64,000 bases of DNA from Chryseobacterium phocaeense (GCF_900169075.1 NZ_LT827015.1:2372158-2436157), one strand, 5' to 3'. Positions 8,683 through 18,758 are shown, counted from the stretch's first letter. Made by a program: numbers and translations. The notes: generated by a model not told the origin, from the letters alone.

Positions 8683-9558
8683 TTACATCGTCATCGGAAC
8701 GTCCATCAGCAGGATTTCTGTACCATCCGCCATTGCTTTCATATTCAGTTCTTCAATATCCCAGATTCCAAAACCATCCCGTTCTTCCAGTTTCTGGCCT
8801 TCAATTTCTACTGTTCCCTTTAAAATAAACGCATACACGCCATTTCCTTTTTTCTTGATTTGATACTGAGTTTCTACAGCATTGTCAAAGTTTCCGAGAT
8901 GGAACCAGGCATCCTGATGAATCCAGACTCCCTCATCATCTGCGTTGGGAGAAAGAATTTGCTGGAATTTATTTTTGCTTTTTGTTTTGTCTAACGTGAT
9001 CTGATCATATCTTGGAGCAACATTTCTCTTTCTAGGATAGACCCAGATCTGAAGAAACTTCACCAGGCTGTCTTTGTTTTTATTGAATTCACTGTGCATG
9101 ATACCTGTTCCCGCACTCATCACCTGGATATCTCCGCTTCTGATGATGGCTGTATTTCCCATGCTGTCCTGGTGTTCCAGATCGCCTTCCAAAGGGATGC
9201 TGATGATTTCCATATTATCATGGGGATGGGTCCCGAATCCTCTTCCAGCTTCCACTTTATCATCATTGAGGACTCTCAGTACACCGAAATGCATTCTTTC
9301 CGGATTGTGATAATTCGCAAAGCTGAACGTATGGTGGCTCAGCAGCCAGCCGTGGTCTGCCTTTCCTCTGGAATCCGCTTTATGAATAACTGAATTGTCT
9401 TTAACTTTAGAATCAGGATTGGGTAAATGATTGTATCCGATCGGTTCCAGCGGCTCAATTTCATCGATCTCATTTTTCATGGTATTCCCCAATGACGCGG
9501 AGGCTACAAACATCCCTGTTCCCAATAAACCTTTCTTTAAAAAATCTTTCCGGTCCAT
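8683..9558 (-). CDS. Pirin family protein with Tat-like export signal
   Basis: Bicupin pirin of about 291 aa. The metal-site motifs THPHDNME and AGTGIMHSEF are both present in the N-terminal cupin, with GNTAIIRSGDIQ between them. The unusual part is the N-terminus: MDRKDFLKKG followed by a hydrophobic run resembles a twin-arginine signal with RK instead of RR. I chose the ATG at 9558 because it places that signal at the very start; an ATG at 9591 is also in frame. Pirins are usually cytoplasmic and some act as quercetinases. Role unknown here. Confidence 0.85.
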   Translation of the reverse strand: MDRKDFLKKGLLGTGMFVASASLGNTMKNEIDEIEPLEPIGYNHLPNPDSKVKDNSVIHKADSRGKADHGWLLSHHTFSFANYHNPERMHFGVLRVLNDDKVEAGRGFGTHPHDNMEIISIPLEGDLEHQDSMGNTAIIRSGDIQVMSAGTGIMHSEFNKNKDSLVKFLQIWVYPRKRNVAPRYDQITLDKTKSKNKFQQILSPNADDEGVWIHQDAWFHLGNFDNAVETQYQIKKKGNGVYAFILKGTVEIEGQKLEERDGFGIWDIEELNMKAMADGTEILLMDVPMTM

Positions 9559-9690
9559 ATCTTTAGCTTTTTGTTTAATTTGATAAGGCAAATGTAGGGT
9601 GATAAAAATTCCTGTACATTTAACTAGTTTAATAAATCACATTAATTCTGATAGTATCATTTGATATTATCAGAATTAATAATCTAAAAA

Positions 9691-9713
9691 TAAAAAACCC
9701 GGATTTCTCCGGG
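9691..9713 (-). terminator. Hairpin terminator
   Basis: CCCGGA/TCCGGG stem (9698-9703 with 9708-9713) followed on the minus strand by a T6 tract. It terminates the tail-collar protein gene. Confidence 0.8.
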
Positions 9714-9746
9714 CTAGAAATTAAGTAGATAAATATGTAAATTTTA

Positions 9747-10994
9747 TCAATTGTTTATTTTAATATAATAATATACTGTAATATTTTTAGGTCTGGTTTC
9801 CGGCCCGCCACCGCTTAAAACATGGCCTTCGAGGGACTGCACCGGGTAAGCGAGAGGATTATTTACAGGACCGCCAATTCTGTCTGCCGAACCATCAGGA
9901 TTACCATTACCATATGTTCCTGTCCATCCATGAGAGTGCGGACCTGTAATATCAGCCTGAAACTCACCTGCAATCTTATTTTCAGGATTTTTTTGCATAT
10001 TGTTCACCGTCTTGGTACTTGGGAAAGCCACGCCATAATCATTAATACCCCGTAAAAAAACACCTCTCAGGTCTGGTACCCGTCCTCCCGAATATAAGCC
10101 ATATTCACTAACCATAACATCCCGGCCATCACACGGAACCCATATCATTTTCTGCATATTCCCGGATTGTTCAACATCATAATTGTTTGCTTTCAAAAAT
10201 GAATTATAATTTAACACGGACGCTATAATGGTACCCACAGGTACCATGTTTCCAAGCTTCTTTTCTATCGCATCAAAGGTTACCGGAGTAATACCAGCTA
10301 TTGATTCTTTCAGATTAAAAGAAAATGAGGCATCTTTATACGGATCAAGTCTTTTAAAATATTGGATTTTAGTTTGTCTGTCTTTTAATTTAACCCCATC
10401 TCTAAAAAGAAAACTTCCTACCGGGACCAAATTATTATACTGCGCATCTCCCAGCAAAGTAACCGAGTCTCCGGACTTCTGTGCATCATATTTAATCTGG
10501 ATATAAAACACATCGGATGGATCTCCCCCGGCAATAGTCGAAATTCCTGAGCCCAATGACTCTGTACAGTATTTCAAGCAAGCTTTATAAGCTGATAATT
10601 GTCCATCTGACATTTCAGAAGCAAAAAGTTCATTCAATGATTCATCAGTTATATACCTGTTCCTTAAAAAGAATTCCTCAAGATTATAAAATACATCTAT
10701 ACTTTTAGACTTTGAAGATGATTTATCTACACTTCCGGTAGTAGGAATGCTTTTAACTACAGCCTGTACTTTACCTGTAAATGAATTTTCTGCAGACTTC
10801 TTCATAGAGCTTCTGGAAGTTTCGTCTTTTTGATAGTACTCATAAAGCCAGTTTTTAAAGTTGCTATATTCACTGTCTTTCACAACTTTTTTCAGATCCT
10901 TATCAAGCGGGCCAGAGCAATCGCAGAATTTCGTCTGTGTACGTACCATTATTAAGGCAAAAATGCAAAGCATTAATGTAAAATAGATTTTCAT
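9747..10994 (-). CDS. Exported protein with phage tail-collar-like C-terminus
   Basis: About 415 aa. A signal peptide covers residues 1-20 when the ATG at 10994 is used; the frame extends 34 residues upstream without resembling a signal. The middle is a Ser/Lys-rich region. The C-terminal 170 residues have the order seen in tail-fibre collar domains: VPVGTIIASV, then WVPCDGR, VPDLRGVFLRG, GPHSHG and finally RPKNITVYYYIKI. No phage genes lie nearby, so this is probably a chromosomal surface or secreted protein that reuses the fold. Function unknown. It has its own terminator. Confidence 0.75.
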   Translation of the reverse strand: MKIYFTLMLCIFALIMVRTQTKFCDCSGPLDKDLKKVVKDSEYSNFKNWLYEYYQKDETSRSSMKKSAENSFTGKVQAVVKSIPTTGSVDKSSSKSKSIDVFYNLEEFFLRNRYITDESLNELFASEMSDGQLSAYKACLKYCTESLGSGISTIAGGDPSDVFYIQIKYDAQKSGDSVTLLGDAQYNNLVPVGSFLFRDGVKLKDRQTKIQYFKRLDPYKDASFSFNLKESIAGITPVTFDAIEKKLGNMVPVGTIIASVLNYNSFLKANNYDVEQSGNMQKMIWVPCDGRDVMVSEYGLYSGGRVPDLRGVFLRGINDYGVAFPSTKTVNNMQKNPENKIAGEFQADITGPHSHGWTGTYGNGNPDGSADRIGGPVNNPLAYPVQSLEGHVLSGGGPETRPKNITVYYYIKINN

Positions 10995-11162
10995 TGTAAA
11001 AATTTTAGTATTGTTTTCACTATCAAAATTAGAGCATAAAAAAATGTCCTGGTAGTACACTTTTGTAGTATTTACAGATCGAAAATTTAATACCACAGAA
11101 TGAAAATTATTTCTTTCAAATTCTTTACTGATCCTGCATTCAGCATTTTAGAATAAAAAAAA

Positions 11163-11180
11163 GCCCGGATCTTTCCGGGC
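11163..11180 (-). terminator. Hairpin terminator
   Basis: GCCCGGA/TCCGGGC stem followed on the minus strand by a long T tract (11154-11162). It ends the DUF2652 gene. Confidence 0.85.
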
Positions 11181-11219
11181 AGCGCATAGCAAATTTACAA
11201 GGATTAAAAAATAGATATG

Positions 11220-11774
11220 CTAGTTGACGTTTTCAAAATAATGGATCGTACCAACTTCCGGCAGATCATATTTATGGCTGGTAAAGTCCGTTCCCCGGTT
11301 CATGCTGTTTTCCAGAAATGAATTGCTGAACAGCGCATAAGACGGCTGTTCTGCAAAACCATTCTTAAGCATCTGATGGGCTTCCACAATCGTCTGACCG
11401 TAAAGTTTCTTAAAGTTTCCGATCTTGTATTGGGAAAATTTTCCATAATGGACAATGAATTTCAGGGACATGTCTATGGAAATGCTGAGCTCCTTCCTCA
11501 GCTCTTTGATTTTCCGGTTAAAGGCGTTCCGCATTTTCCAGAGTATTGTTGAAATGTTCTGGTAAGACGGCTGGTCATCATATCTGTAAAATAAAATGGC
11601 ATCGCCTTCAATTTCTGAGATTTCAAAATACTCATCGTTTATATCGATCAGTGTAGATAGTAGTTGTCTTACAATATATTCTCCTGTATAAAGTTTTGTA
11701 TTGAACACAAATTCTGTAAACCCGCTGAAATCAGGAATAAGAATGATACCCGCATGTATATTTGTATTCTTCAT
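11220..11774 (-). CDS. DUF2652, class III nucleotidyl-cyclase-like protein
   Basis: A 184-aa cytoplasmic protein resembling the class III cyclase homology domain. IPDFSGFTEF at residues 13-22 matches the first metal-binding strand, EIEGDAILFYR the central beta hairpin, and KLYGQTIVEAHQML the later helix seen in cyclase-like DUF2652 proteins. Whether it makes a cyclic nucleotide is unknown: the first aspartate (D14) is present, but I cannot confirm the transition-state residues. The neighbouring RND operon lies downstream of a terminator and is probably independent. Confidence 0.75.
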   Translation of the reverse strand: MKNTNIHAGIILIPDFSGFTEFVFNTKLYTGEYIVRQLLSTLIDINDEYFEISEIEGDAILFYRYDDQPSYQNISTILWKMRNAFNRKIKELRKELSISIDMSLKFIVHYGKFSQYKIGNFKKLYGQTIVEAHQMLKNGFAEQPSYALFSNSFLENSMNRGTDFTSHKYDLPEVGTIHYFENVN

Positions 11775-11792
11775 AATGTTTATAGTTTAAAA

Positions 11793-11822
11793 ACCTGCTT
11801 CCCCATCATAGACGAAGCAGGT
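11793..11822 (-). terminator. Hairpin terminator of the efflux operon
   Basis: Stem ACCTGCTTC/GAAGCAGGT (11793-11801 with 11814-11822) followed by TTTTTAAA on the minus strand, just after the last gene of the RND operon. Confidence 0.85.
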
Positions 11823-11833
11823 TCAATTTTACT

Positions 11834-13264
11834 TTACTGCCAGCCTCCTCCTACTGCTCTGTACAGGGAAGTGATGGCATTAAGCCTTTGTGCTTTCAGG
11901 GACGCCAGGTCCAGCTCTGCCTGAAGTTTATTGCTCTGGGCGATGATCACCTCTACATAAGTCGCTGAATTATACTTAAATAAAATATCAGCTTTTTTTA
12001 CGGCTTCATTTGATTTTAAAGCCAGTCCTTCTGCAATTTTCTGCTGCTCTTCAAGCTTCTGGATCTGTACCAGCGCATCGGAAACCTCTCCTACGGCTTT
12101 CAGGACCGATTGTTTAAAATTAATTTCAGCCTGATCTGCCATTACTTTAGATTGCTCGTACTGTGTTTTCAGCTGTTTCCCGTTCAGAATAGGCTGTGCG
12201 ATCATTCCTGCCGCCATTCCGAAAAGAGAACCCGGCACACTGAACCAGTGACTCGCCTGGAACGCATTCAAACCGCCCTGGGCTGTAATATTCAGGGAAG
12301 GATACATGCTTACTTTTGCTACGTGGATGGCGGCAGCACTTTTTCTTACTTCCAGTTCTGCACTTTTAATGTCAGGTCTGTAGCTTAAAAGTTCTGACGG
12401 GATTCCGGTTGAAATCCTGTCCGGTGACTGTACGTTATTCAGACTTCCGCTTCTTTCAATTTTATCCGGCATGGAACCTGTAAGCAGGCTCAAAGCATTT
12501 TCCTGAATGGCAATGGAGCTTTCAATCGCAGGAATAGATTTTACGATCTGATCTTTCAGGATTTCCTGCTGCTGTACGGCTAGTGCTGTTGTCAGGCCTA
12601 ATTCCTGCTGTTTGGTTAAAAATTTCAACGTATTGTCTGAATATTCCAGATTGGATTTTGTGATCTGCAATTGCGTATCCAGCATCAGCAGATTATAATA
12701 TCCCTGCACTACGGAAGCTACCAACTGGGTTTTCACTGCTTTTGCTGCTTCCTGGGTTTTAAGATAGTCTGCCAACGCCTGTTCTTTTCTTCCTCTGATC
12801 TTTCCCCAGATATCTGCTTCCCACGAAAAATTGAGAGATGTGGTATAATCTTCCGTATACTTTCTTCCCATAAACTGCCCGGCCATCATTCCGTTCATAC
12901 TGTTATCCGAAGGACGGCTGATACTTGCATTCGCCAATGTCGCACTGATCGTGGGAACATTTCCCCACTTGCTTTGGTTATAGGCTAATGAGGCATATTC
13001 TATCTGCTTTAATGCGACAAGAAAATCGTTGTTCTGCGCCACTGCTTTATCAATCAGCTTTACCAGAACCGGGTCTTTAAAAAAGTCTTTGTAGCTTGTC
13101 TTTGCGATATTCTCCTGGGTGTCTGCGAGGAGGCTGTCACTTCTGAAAGTTTCAGGCATTTTCACTTCAGGACGCTCAAATTTCTGAACCTTGCAGGAAA
13201 TAGCGGTCCCTGAGATCAATGCGATAAAGGCTATATTTTTAATTGAATTCATTGTAATACTCAT
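11834..13264 (-). CDS. RND efflux outer-membrane lipoprotein (TolC/NodT family)
   Basis: Outer-membrane factor of 476 aa that forms the exit duct of a tripartite pump. The N-terminus is a lipoprotein signal with lipobox SGTAISC. Two repeats of the OEP domain follow, with the family phrases WGKIRGRKEQALADY and SYRPDIKSAELEVRKSAAAIHVAK. It lies 5 bp after the pump gene and is the last gene of the operon. An ATG 12 bp downstream is equally plausible. Substrate is unknown; cationic drugs, bile salts or dyes are typical. Confidence 0.92.
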   Translation of the reverse strand: MSITMNSIKNIAFIALISGTAISCKVQKFERPEVKMPETFRSDSLLADTQENIAKTSYKDFFKDPVLVKLIDKAVAQNNDFLVALKQIEYASLAYNQSKWGNVPTISATLANASISRPSDNSMNGMMAGQFMGRKYTEDYTTSLNFSWEADIWGKIRGRKEQALADYLKTQEAAKAVKTQLVASVVQGYYNLLMLDTQLQITKSNLEYSDNTLKFLTKQQELGLTTALAVQQQEILKDQIVKSIPAIESSIAIQENALSLLTGSMPDKIERSGSLNNVQSPDRISTGIPSELLSYRPDIKSAELEVRKSAAAIHVAKVSMYPSLNITAQGGLNAFQASHWFSVPGSLFGMAAGMIAQPILNGKQLKTQYEQSKVMADQAEINFKQSVLKAVGEVSDALVQIQKLEEQQKIAEGLALKSNEAVKKADILFKYNSATYVEVIIAQSNKLQAELDLASLKAQRLNAITSLYRAVGGGWQ

Positions 13265-13269
13265 TTGGA

Positions 13270-16200
13270 TTAATACTGCCAGTCGGCTTCGGTTACTGTT
13301 TTTCCGCTCATTCTTTCATGCAGGGCCTGGAAGACCACAAAAAGTACCGGAACCACGAAAATTCCCAATACCGTTCCGAAGATCATTCCGGAAACCGCAG
13401 CAAATCCAATGGAATGGTTTCCTAATGCCGATGGTCCAACCACAAACAATAACGGAAGCAGTCCTGCGATAAATGCCAGGGAGGTCATCAGAATCGGGCG
13501 CAGACGGGCTTTTGCACCTTCCACTGCCGATGCAATAAGACTTTTCCCTGCTCTTCGGCGCTGTATGGCAAATTCCACAATCAGGATCCCGTTTTTCGCC
13601 AGAAGACCAATCAACATCACCAATGCAATCTGAACGTAGATATTATTGGAAAGATCTGCCATGGTAATTCCAACGAAAACTCCTGACAAGCCTACAGGAA
13701 TCGCGATCAGTACAGCTAATGGAAGCACATAGCTTTCATATTGTGCCGATAAAAGGAAGAATACGAAGATGATACACAGTCCGAAGATCATCACCGACTG
13801 TGAACCGGCAGTCACCTCTTCACGGCTCATCCCTTTATAATCATAGGTATATCCCGGAGGAAGCACCTGCTTACTCACTTCTTCAACAGCTGCCATCGCC
13901 TGTCCCGAGCTATATCCCGGAGCTGCCATTACGGTTAAGTTCGATGAATTGAACAGGTTGAAACGGTCTACCACTTCTGCTCCGGTCACCTGTTTCAAAG
14001 TCACCAACGTATTGACAGGAACCATTTCGCCTGAGTTATTTTTAACGAAGATCCCGTTAAGAGATTCTTTATCCTGTCGTGTTTCCGGAGTAGACTGTAC
14101 CAAAACCCTGTAATATTTCCCGAATCTGTTGAAATCCGAAGACTGGATACTTCCGTAATATCCCTGCATTACTCCTAATACATCAGAAACATTCACCCCA
14201 AGCTGCGCGGCTTTCACTTCATCCACAAGAACCTCAAACTGCGGATACGTCACATCAAAAGTGGTAAATGCCACTGCTACTTCCGGTCTCTGCATCAGTG
14301 CCCCCATCATTCCGTAGGAAATATTTCCCAAATTCTGAAGATCTCCGTTCGTACGGTCCTGAAGCACAAGCTCCATTCCGCTGGTATTTCCGAAACCGTC
14401 TACCGTAGGCGTGTTGATCACCAGGAAATTCGCCCTTTTATCCTGCGAAAGCATTCCCTGAACCTGTCCGATGATATCATTGATATTACTTACCTGTCCT
14501 CTTTCCTCCGTTTTTTTCAGTTTAACGAAAATAGAAGCTGCTGAAGACGACATAGAGCCGCTGAACAGATTCAATCCGTCTACCGAAATTACTTTTTCCA
14601 CCGCCGGATTCTTCATCAGAAGATCTTCCGTATCAGAAACCACTTTGGTCGTTCTGTCCTTTGAGGCTCCCGGTGCAAGATTGGCGGTTACAATGATGAA
14701 ACTCTGGTCTTCATCAGGAATAAATCCTTTTGGCGTAGTCATAGACATCCACGCAAACAAACCACCGAATGCTACAATAATAATGAGTGCCACCCATTTT
14801 CTTTTTAAAAGGAACAGTACTGCTTTTCCATACCGGAATGTGAGCTTATTGAAACTGGCATTAAAACCGGCAAAAAACCTTTCTTTGAAATTCATTTTCT
14901 CATGAGTTTCAGGATGGTGCTGCTTTAAGAATATCGCACATAAAGCAGGACTTAATGTCAAAGCATTAACCGCTGAAATGACAATTGCAATGGCTAATGT
15001 CAGTGCAAACTGCTGGTAAAACAACCCTGTAGATCCGCTCATAAATGCTACCGGAACGAATACCGCCGACATGATCAGCGTAATGGAAACAATTGCTCCT
15101 GTAATTTCACTCATCGCCGACATGGTCGCAGCCCTTGGGTTAAGCTTTTTATGTTCCATTTTAGCATGGACTGCTTCCACGACGACAATGGCGTCATCCA
15201 CCACAATACCAATGGCCAGTACCAGGGCAAATAACGTCAGGATATTAATAGAAAAACCAAACACATTCATAAAGAAGAAGGTTCCCACAATAGATACCGG
15301 AACTGCAATAGCCGGAATCAGGGTTGAACGGAAATCCTGCAGGAAAATATACACCACGATGAATACGAGGATAAATGCTTCGATCAGGGTATGAATCACC
15401 TGGTCAATAGACTGATCCAGTGCCTCTTTTGTAGCATACGGAATTTCATATGCCATTCCTTCCGGAAAAGATTTCTCAAGTTCTTTCATTCTTGCCTGAA
15501 GCGCGATCTGCACTTCATTTGCATTAGATCCGGCCATTTGGAAGATCGCCATGGTTACGGACGCTTTTTTATTGAAGTTGGAAGAAACCGTGTAGCTGTA
15601 GGCCCCGAATTCTACTTTGGCAACATCTTTTAACTTTAAAACGGAACCGTCGCTCAGCGCTTTGATCACAATATTTTCATACTGTTCAGGTTCTGTGAAT
15701 TTTCCTTTGTAGCGAAGCACATATTCCATGGCTTCTTTACTTCTTTCCCCGAATCTTCCGGGTGCCGCCTCCAGGTTCTGGGTCTGAATCGCTCTTGAAA
15801 CATCAGATGGCGTCAGGTTGTAGGAAGTCAGTTTATTCGGATCAAGCCATACCCTCATGGAATAATCCTTGTTTCCGTACACCATGGCATCTCCTACTCC
15901 TTTTACCCTTTTCAGTTCCGGTACGATATTTATTTTAGCATAATTTTCCAGGAAAAGATCGTCCATTTTACCATCTTTACTGGTTAATGAAACCATGGCA
16001 ATCATGCTGTTCTGTCTTTTCAGGGTGGTAATTCCGGCCTGGATTACTTCGGCAGGAAGCTGGTTCGTCACCTGGGCTACCCTGTTCTGAACATTAATCG
16101 CAGCCTGATCGGGATCTGTCCCCAGTTTAAAGATTACCGTAATGCTTAAAGTTCCGTCATTACTGGCTGTGGAGGTAATATAATCCATATTTTCCACCCC

Positions 16201-16410
16201 GTTGATGGCATTTTCCAAAGGCGGAGCCACCGATCTTGCAATGGTTTCAGCATTGGCTCCCGGATAAGCTGCAGTAACCATAACAGTAGGCGGTGCAATG
16301 TCCGGAAATTTTGTAATCGGCAGGTTGACCATACCGACGATACCCAGAATAACAAGCAACACAGAAATTACCGTTGCCAGTACGGGTCTTTTTATAATAG
16401 TTTTTAACAT
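13270..16410 (-). CDS. RND multidrug efflux permease (HAE1, AcrB-like)
   Basis: Inner-membrane proton-driven pump of 1046 aa, the usual HAE1 length. It begins with the typical IKRPVLATVISVLL helix, has two large periplasmic loops and twelve membrane helices, and carries the proton-relay region LTLFALVLAIGIVVDDAIVV (TM4 with paired aspartates) at about 390-410. The sequence RLRPILMTSLAFIAG near the C-terminus is the matching conserved part of the second half. It is the middle gene of adaptor-permease-TolC, with 9-bp and 5-bp gaps, so the three are surely cotranscribed. Confidence 0.95.
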   Translation of the reverse strand: MLKTIIKRPVLATVISVLLVILGIVGMVNLPITKFPDIAPPTVMVTAAYPGANAETIARSVAPPLENAINGVENMDYITSTASNDGTLSITVIFKLGTDPDQAAINVQNRVAQVTNQLPAEVIQAGITTLKRQNSMIAMVSLTSKDGKMDDLFLENYAKINIVPELKRVKGVGDAMVYGNKDYSMRVWLDPNKLTSYNLTPSDVSRAIQTQNLEAAPGRFGERSKEAMEYVLRYKGKFTEPEQYENIVIKALSDGSVLKLKDVAKVEFGAYSYTVSSNFNKKASVTMAIFQMAGSNANEVQIALQARMKELEKSFPEGMAYEIPYATKEALDQSIDQVIHTLIEAFILVFIVVYIFLQDFRSTLIPAIAVPVSIVGTFFFMNVFGFSINILTLFALVLAIGIVVDDAIVVVEAVHAKMEHKKLNPRAATMSAMSEITGAIVSITLIMSAVFVPVAFMSGSTGLFYQQFALTLAIAIVISAVNALTLSPALCAIFLKQHHPETHEKMNFKERFFAGFNASFNKLTFRYGKAVLFLLKRKWVALIIIVAFGGLFAWMSMTTPKGFIPDEDQSFIIVTANLAPGASKDRTTKVVSDTEDLLMKNPAVEKVISVDGLNLFSGSMSSSAASIFVKLKKTEERGQVSNINDIIGQVQGMLSQDKRANFLVINTPTVDGFGNTSGMELVLQDRTNGDLQNLGNISYGMMGALMQRPEVAVAFTTFDVTYPQFEVLVDEVKAAQLGVNVSDVLGVMQGYYGSIQSSDFNRFGKYYRVLVQSTPETRQDKESLNGIFVKNNSGEMVPVNTLVTLKQVTGAEVVDRFNLFNSSNLTVMAAPGYSSGQAMAAVEEVSKQVLPPGYTYDYKGMSREEVTAGSQSVMIFGLCIIFVFFLLSAQYESYVLPLAVLIAIPVGLSGVFVGITMADLSNNIYVQIALVMLIGLLAKNGILIVEFAIQRRRAGKSLIASAVEGAKARLRPILMTSLAFIAGLLPLLFVVGPSALGNHSIGFAAVSGMIFGTVLGIFVVPVLFVVFQALHERMSGKTVTEADWQY

Positions 16411-16419
16411 GATTTCTTC

Positions 16420-17565
16420 TTACGCTTTTTTCTGTTGAGCATTCTTTTTCTGAGCAACGACCGGAGTTCCCGGCTGCAGCCTGTCGAAACCGGTTACGAT
16501 GTACTCATCGCCGGCTTTAAGCCCTTTGGAAATGATAAAGTTGTCACCTGCTTTTCCTGCTACTTCCACCGGCAGCATCGCGGCTTTCCCACCTTTAATG
16601 GAGAACACGAAAATTTTATCCTGGATGGTTCTGGTAGACGCTATCGGAAGCAGGACCACATTGCTGTAAAACTGATCCAGCACCACTTTCCCTGTATTTC
16701 CGCTTCTTAAGATATTTCCGGGATTCGGGAATTTTGCCCTCAATGTAATGGAGCCTGTGGTTTTATTGAACTGCCCTTCCACGGCATCAATTTTTCCGGT
16801 CTGCGCGTACTTTTCTCCACCTGAAAGCAACAGAGAAACCGCCGGAGTATTTTTAATGATCTCACCGATGCTGCTTCCTGCCTGTTTTTTCTGGAAATTA
16901 TTGAAATCAGTTTCACTCATGCTGAAATAGGTGTATACCTCATGAATGTCTGATAAAAGCGTGATCGGCTGCTGGTTGGAAGGTGTCATTAAACTTCCCA
17001 GACGGTAATTGAACCTTCCGATAAAACCACTTACCGGCGCTTTGATGGTGGAAAAATTAAGGTTAATTTTTGCCGATTCTATGGAAGATACAGCCTGACT
17101 AACCGCACCTCTGGCCGCATTATAAGTTGCTTCAGCTTCTTTCACCTGGATCTCGGAAACCATTTTATTTCTTAAAAGCTCTTTCTTCCTATCCAGGTCT
17201 ATCTTAGCGGTTGAAAGGTTGGCTTGCGCCGTAATCAGTGATGCCTGGGCACTTTTCATCTGCTCACGGAAGATCTGGTCCTCTATTTTAAACAGCGCCT
17301 GTCCGGCGTTTACATAATCCCCTTCATCTACGAAAATTTTACTTAAATATCCGGTAACCTGCGGTCTGATCTCCACATTGGAAACTCCTTCCACAGAAGC
17401 TGCATATTCTCTTGAAACAGAAGCATCCCCCTGCTGTACTTTCGCGGTCGGAAGTTCGGGTGCCTGCTGTTGATAAGCCTGGTTTTGATTACCTTTCCCA
17501 CACGCCGCCAAAACGATCATTGAGAGGAAAAGTAGGGTCGATTTTTGAATAAAAAATCTCTGCAT
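16420..17565 (-). CDS. RND efflux periplasmic adaptor lipoprotein (AcrA-like)
   Basis: Membrane-fusion protein of about 381 aa bridging the permease and the outer-membrane duct. Lipobox VLAACG is at residues 18-23 from the ATG at 17565; the frame extends ten codons upstream but the lipoprotein signal fits the later start. The family motifs VEGVSNVEIRPQVTGYL, the lipoyl half with YVNAGQALFKI, a helical hairpin and the matching lipoyl half APVSGFIGR are all present. First gene of the operon. Confidence 0.93.
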   Translation of the reverse strand: MQRFFIQKSTLLFLSMIVLAACGKGNQNQAYQQQAPELPTAKVQQGDASVSREYAASVEGVSNVEIRPQVTGYLSKIFVDEGDYVNAGQALFKIEDQIFREQMKSAQASLITAQANLSTAKIDLDRKKELLRNKMVSEIQVKEAEATYNAARGAVSQAVSSIESAKINLNFSTIKAPVSGFIGRFNYRLGSLMTPSNQQPITLLSDIHEVYTYFSMSETDFNNFQKKQAGSSIGEIIKNTPAVSLLLSGGEKYAQTGKIDAVEGQFNKTTGSITLRAKFPNPGNILRSGNTGKVVLDQFYSNVVLLPIASTRTIQDKIFVFSIKGGKAAMLPVEVAGKAGDNFIISKGLKAGDEYIVTGFDRLQPGTPVVAQKKNAQQKKA

Positions 17566-17595
17566 AACAATATTCCTTTTAAATTTACCCGGCAA

Positions 17596-17805
17596 AATTC
17601 GTTCGAAAAAAGTTCAAGCAAAATATTCAAAAAACTTCTTGTTTTGTCAAAAAGACTCCTGATTCATTAAAACATGACAAATGTCACTATAAGCCAATTA
17701 TAGAATATATAAATAACAGATTTTAAAATTTTATATCAAAAAACACTAGATATTTAGCAAAAAGACATCAATACTCAATACCACAAAAACACAAAACATT
17801 GATTA
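17596..17805. promoter_or_regulatory. Promoter region of the efflux operon, with TGACAAATGTCA palindrome
   Basis: A 210-bp AT-rich gap between the AraC gene and the adaptor gene, both minus strand. It contains the palindrome TGACAAATGTCA (17675-17686), a candidate operator for the upstream AraC protein. The assignment is by position only. Confidence 0.4.
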
Positions 17806-18723
17806 TCAATATAAATCATCTTTTTTGTATTCCAAAGGCGATCTTCCACTGTGTTTTTTAAAGAATTTGCTGAACGACGCCTGATCAGAAAAGTTCAATT
17901 GGACCGCCACATTATTGACATTAAGATTGGGATTTTTAAGAAGTAACCGCGCTTCCACAGCCAAAACCTGATGAATGATGTCGCGCGGTGATTTGAAAGT
18001 GGTTTTATTGATCACTTTGGTCAGGTATTTACGGCTGATGCATAGTTTATCTGCGTAGAACTGTACATTATGTTCATTTTTGAAATGCTCTTGCACCAGA
18101 ATAAAAAAACTTGTGGTAAGCTCATCTTCCCGATGGGTTACCTGATGTGGCCTTTCGGTTTTTTTAAAATAATTGTCGATCTCATAGATCACCAGGGAAA
18201 AGTGATGCCAGATCATTTCGTTAAAGTAATAATTATCTTTCTCAGTATTATTCAGCGCTTTTAATTCATCAAGATGGAAATTCATTCTTCTGAACAAATC
18301 CATTTCTTTCCTGATGATTACTGCGGGATCTGAAGAAAGGCTTTTCATTACATCAACAGATCTGTAATTGAATCCTGCCTGGGAAATAAATTCAAGGGAA
18401 AAGAAAATATATTTTGACCTGTAGTCTTCGGAAATCTCTTCTATCCAAAATGTTTCCCCAAACGGACAAAAAACAACATCGCCCTGAGATACCTCATAAC
18501 TTTTATCGTCAAGCCTGAAACGGATATCCCCTTCCTGCACCAAAAAAATACAGAAATAATCTGACTGATAGGGCGTGTTGAGTTTTACAGCATACGTAGC
18601 CTTATCAATCTCCATGACCACAAATTCCTTGATCCGGAGATCAAACTCCACCTGCTGAAGAAGCTCTTCAAAAGTAAACATGGAGACGAATTCCGGAGTT
18701 TCAGCAGTGGTTTTCTTGCGCAT
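17806..18723 (-). CDS. AraC family transcriptional regulator
   Basis: A 305-aa regulator with a cupin-like effector domain (about 40-190; QEGDIRFRLDDKSYEVSQGDVVF) and a C-terminal double helix-turn-helix (about 205-302) whose second helix includes LNFSDQASFSKFFKKHSGRSPLEY-type residues typical of AraC/XylS. It lies directly upstream of the RND operon on the same strand and is probably its activator. Ligand unknown. Confidence 0.88.
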   Translation of the reverse strand: MRKKTTAETPEFVSMFTFEELLQQVEFDLRIKEFVVMEIDKATYAVKLNTPYQSDYFCIFLVQEGDIRFRLDDKSYEVSQGDVVFCPFGETFWIEEISEDYRSKYIFFSLEFISQAGFNYRSVDVMKSLSSDPAVIIRKEMDLFRRMNFHLDELKALNNTEKDNYYFNEMIWHHFSLVIYEIDNYFKKTERPHQVTHREDELTTSFFILVQEHFKNEHNVQFYADKLCISRKYLTKVINKTTFKSPRDIIHQVLAVEARLLLKNPNLNVNNVAVQLNFSDQASFSKFFKKHSGRSPLEYKKDDLY

Positions 18724-18758
18724 GGGAAGTGAATTTTGGTACGAAAGTAGTTTTTTTT

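Noticed and set aside
9747..10994. Tail-collar gene as sign of a prophage
   Set aside because: No integrase, capsid, terminase or other phage genes nearby; has a signal peptide.
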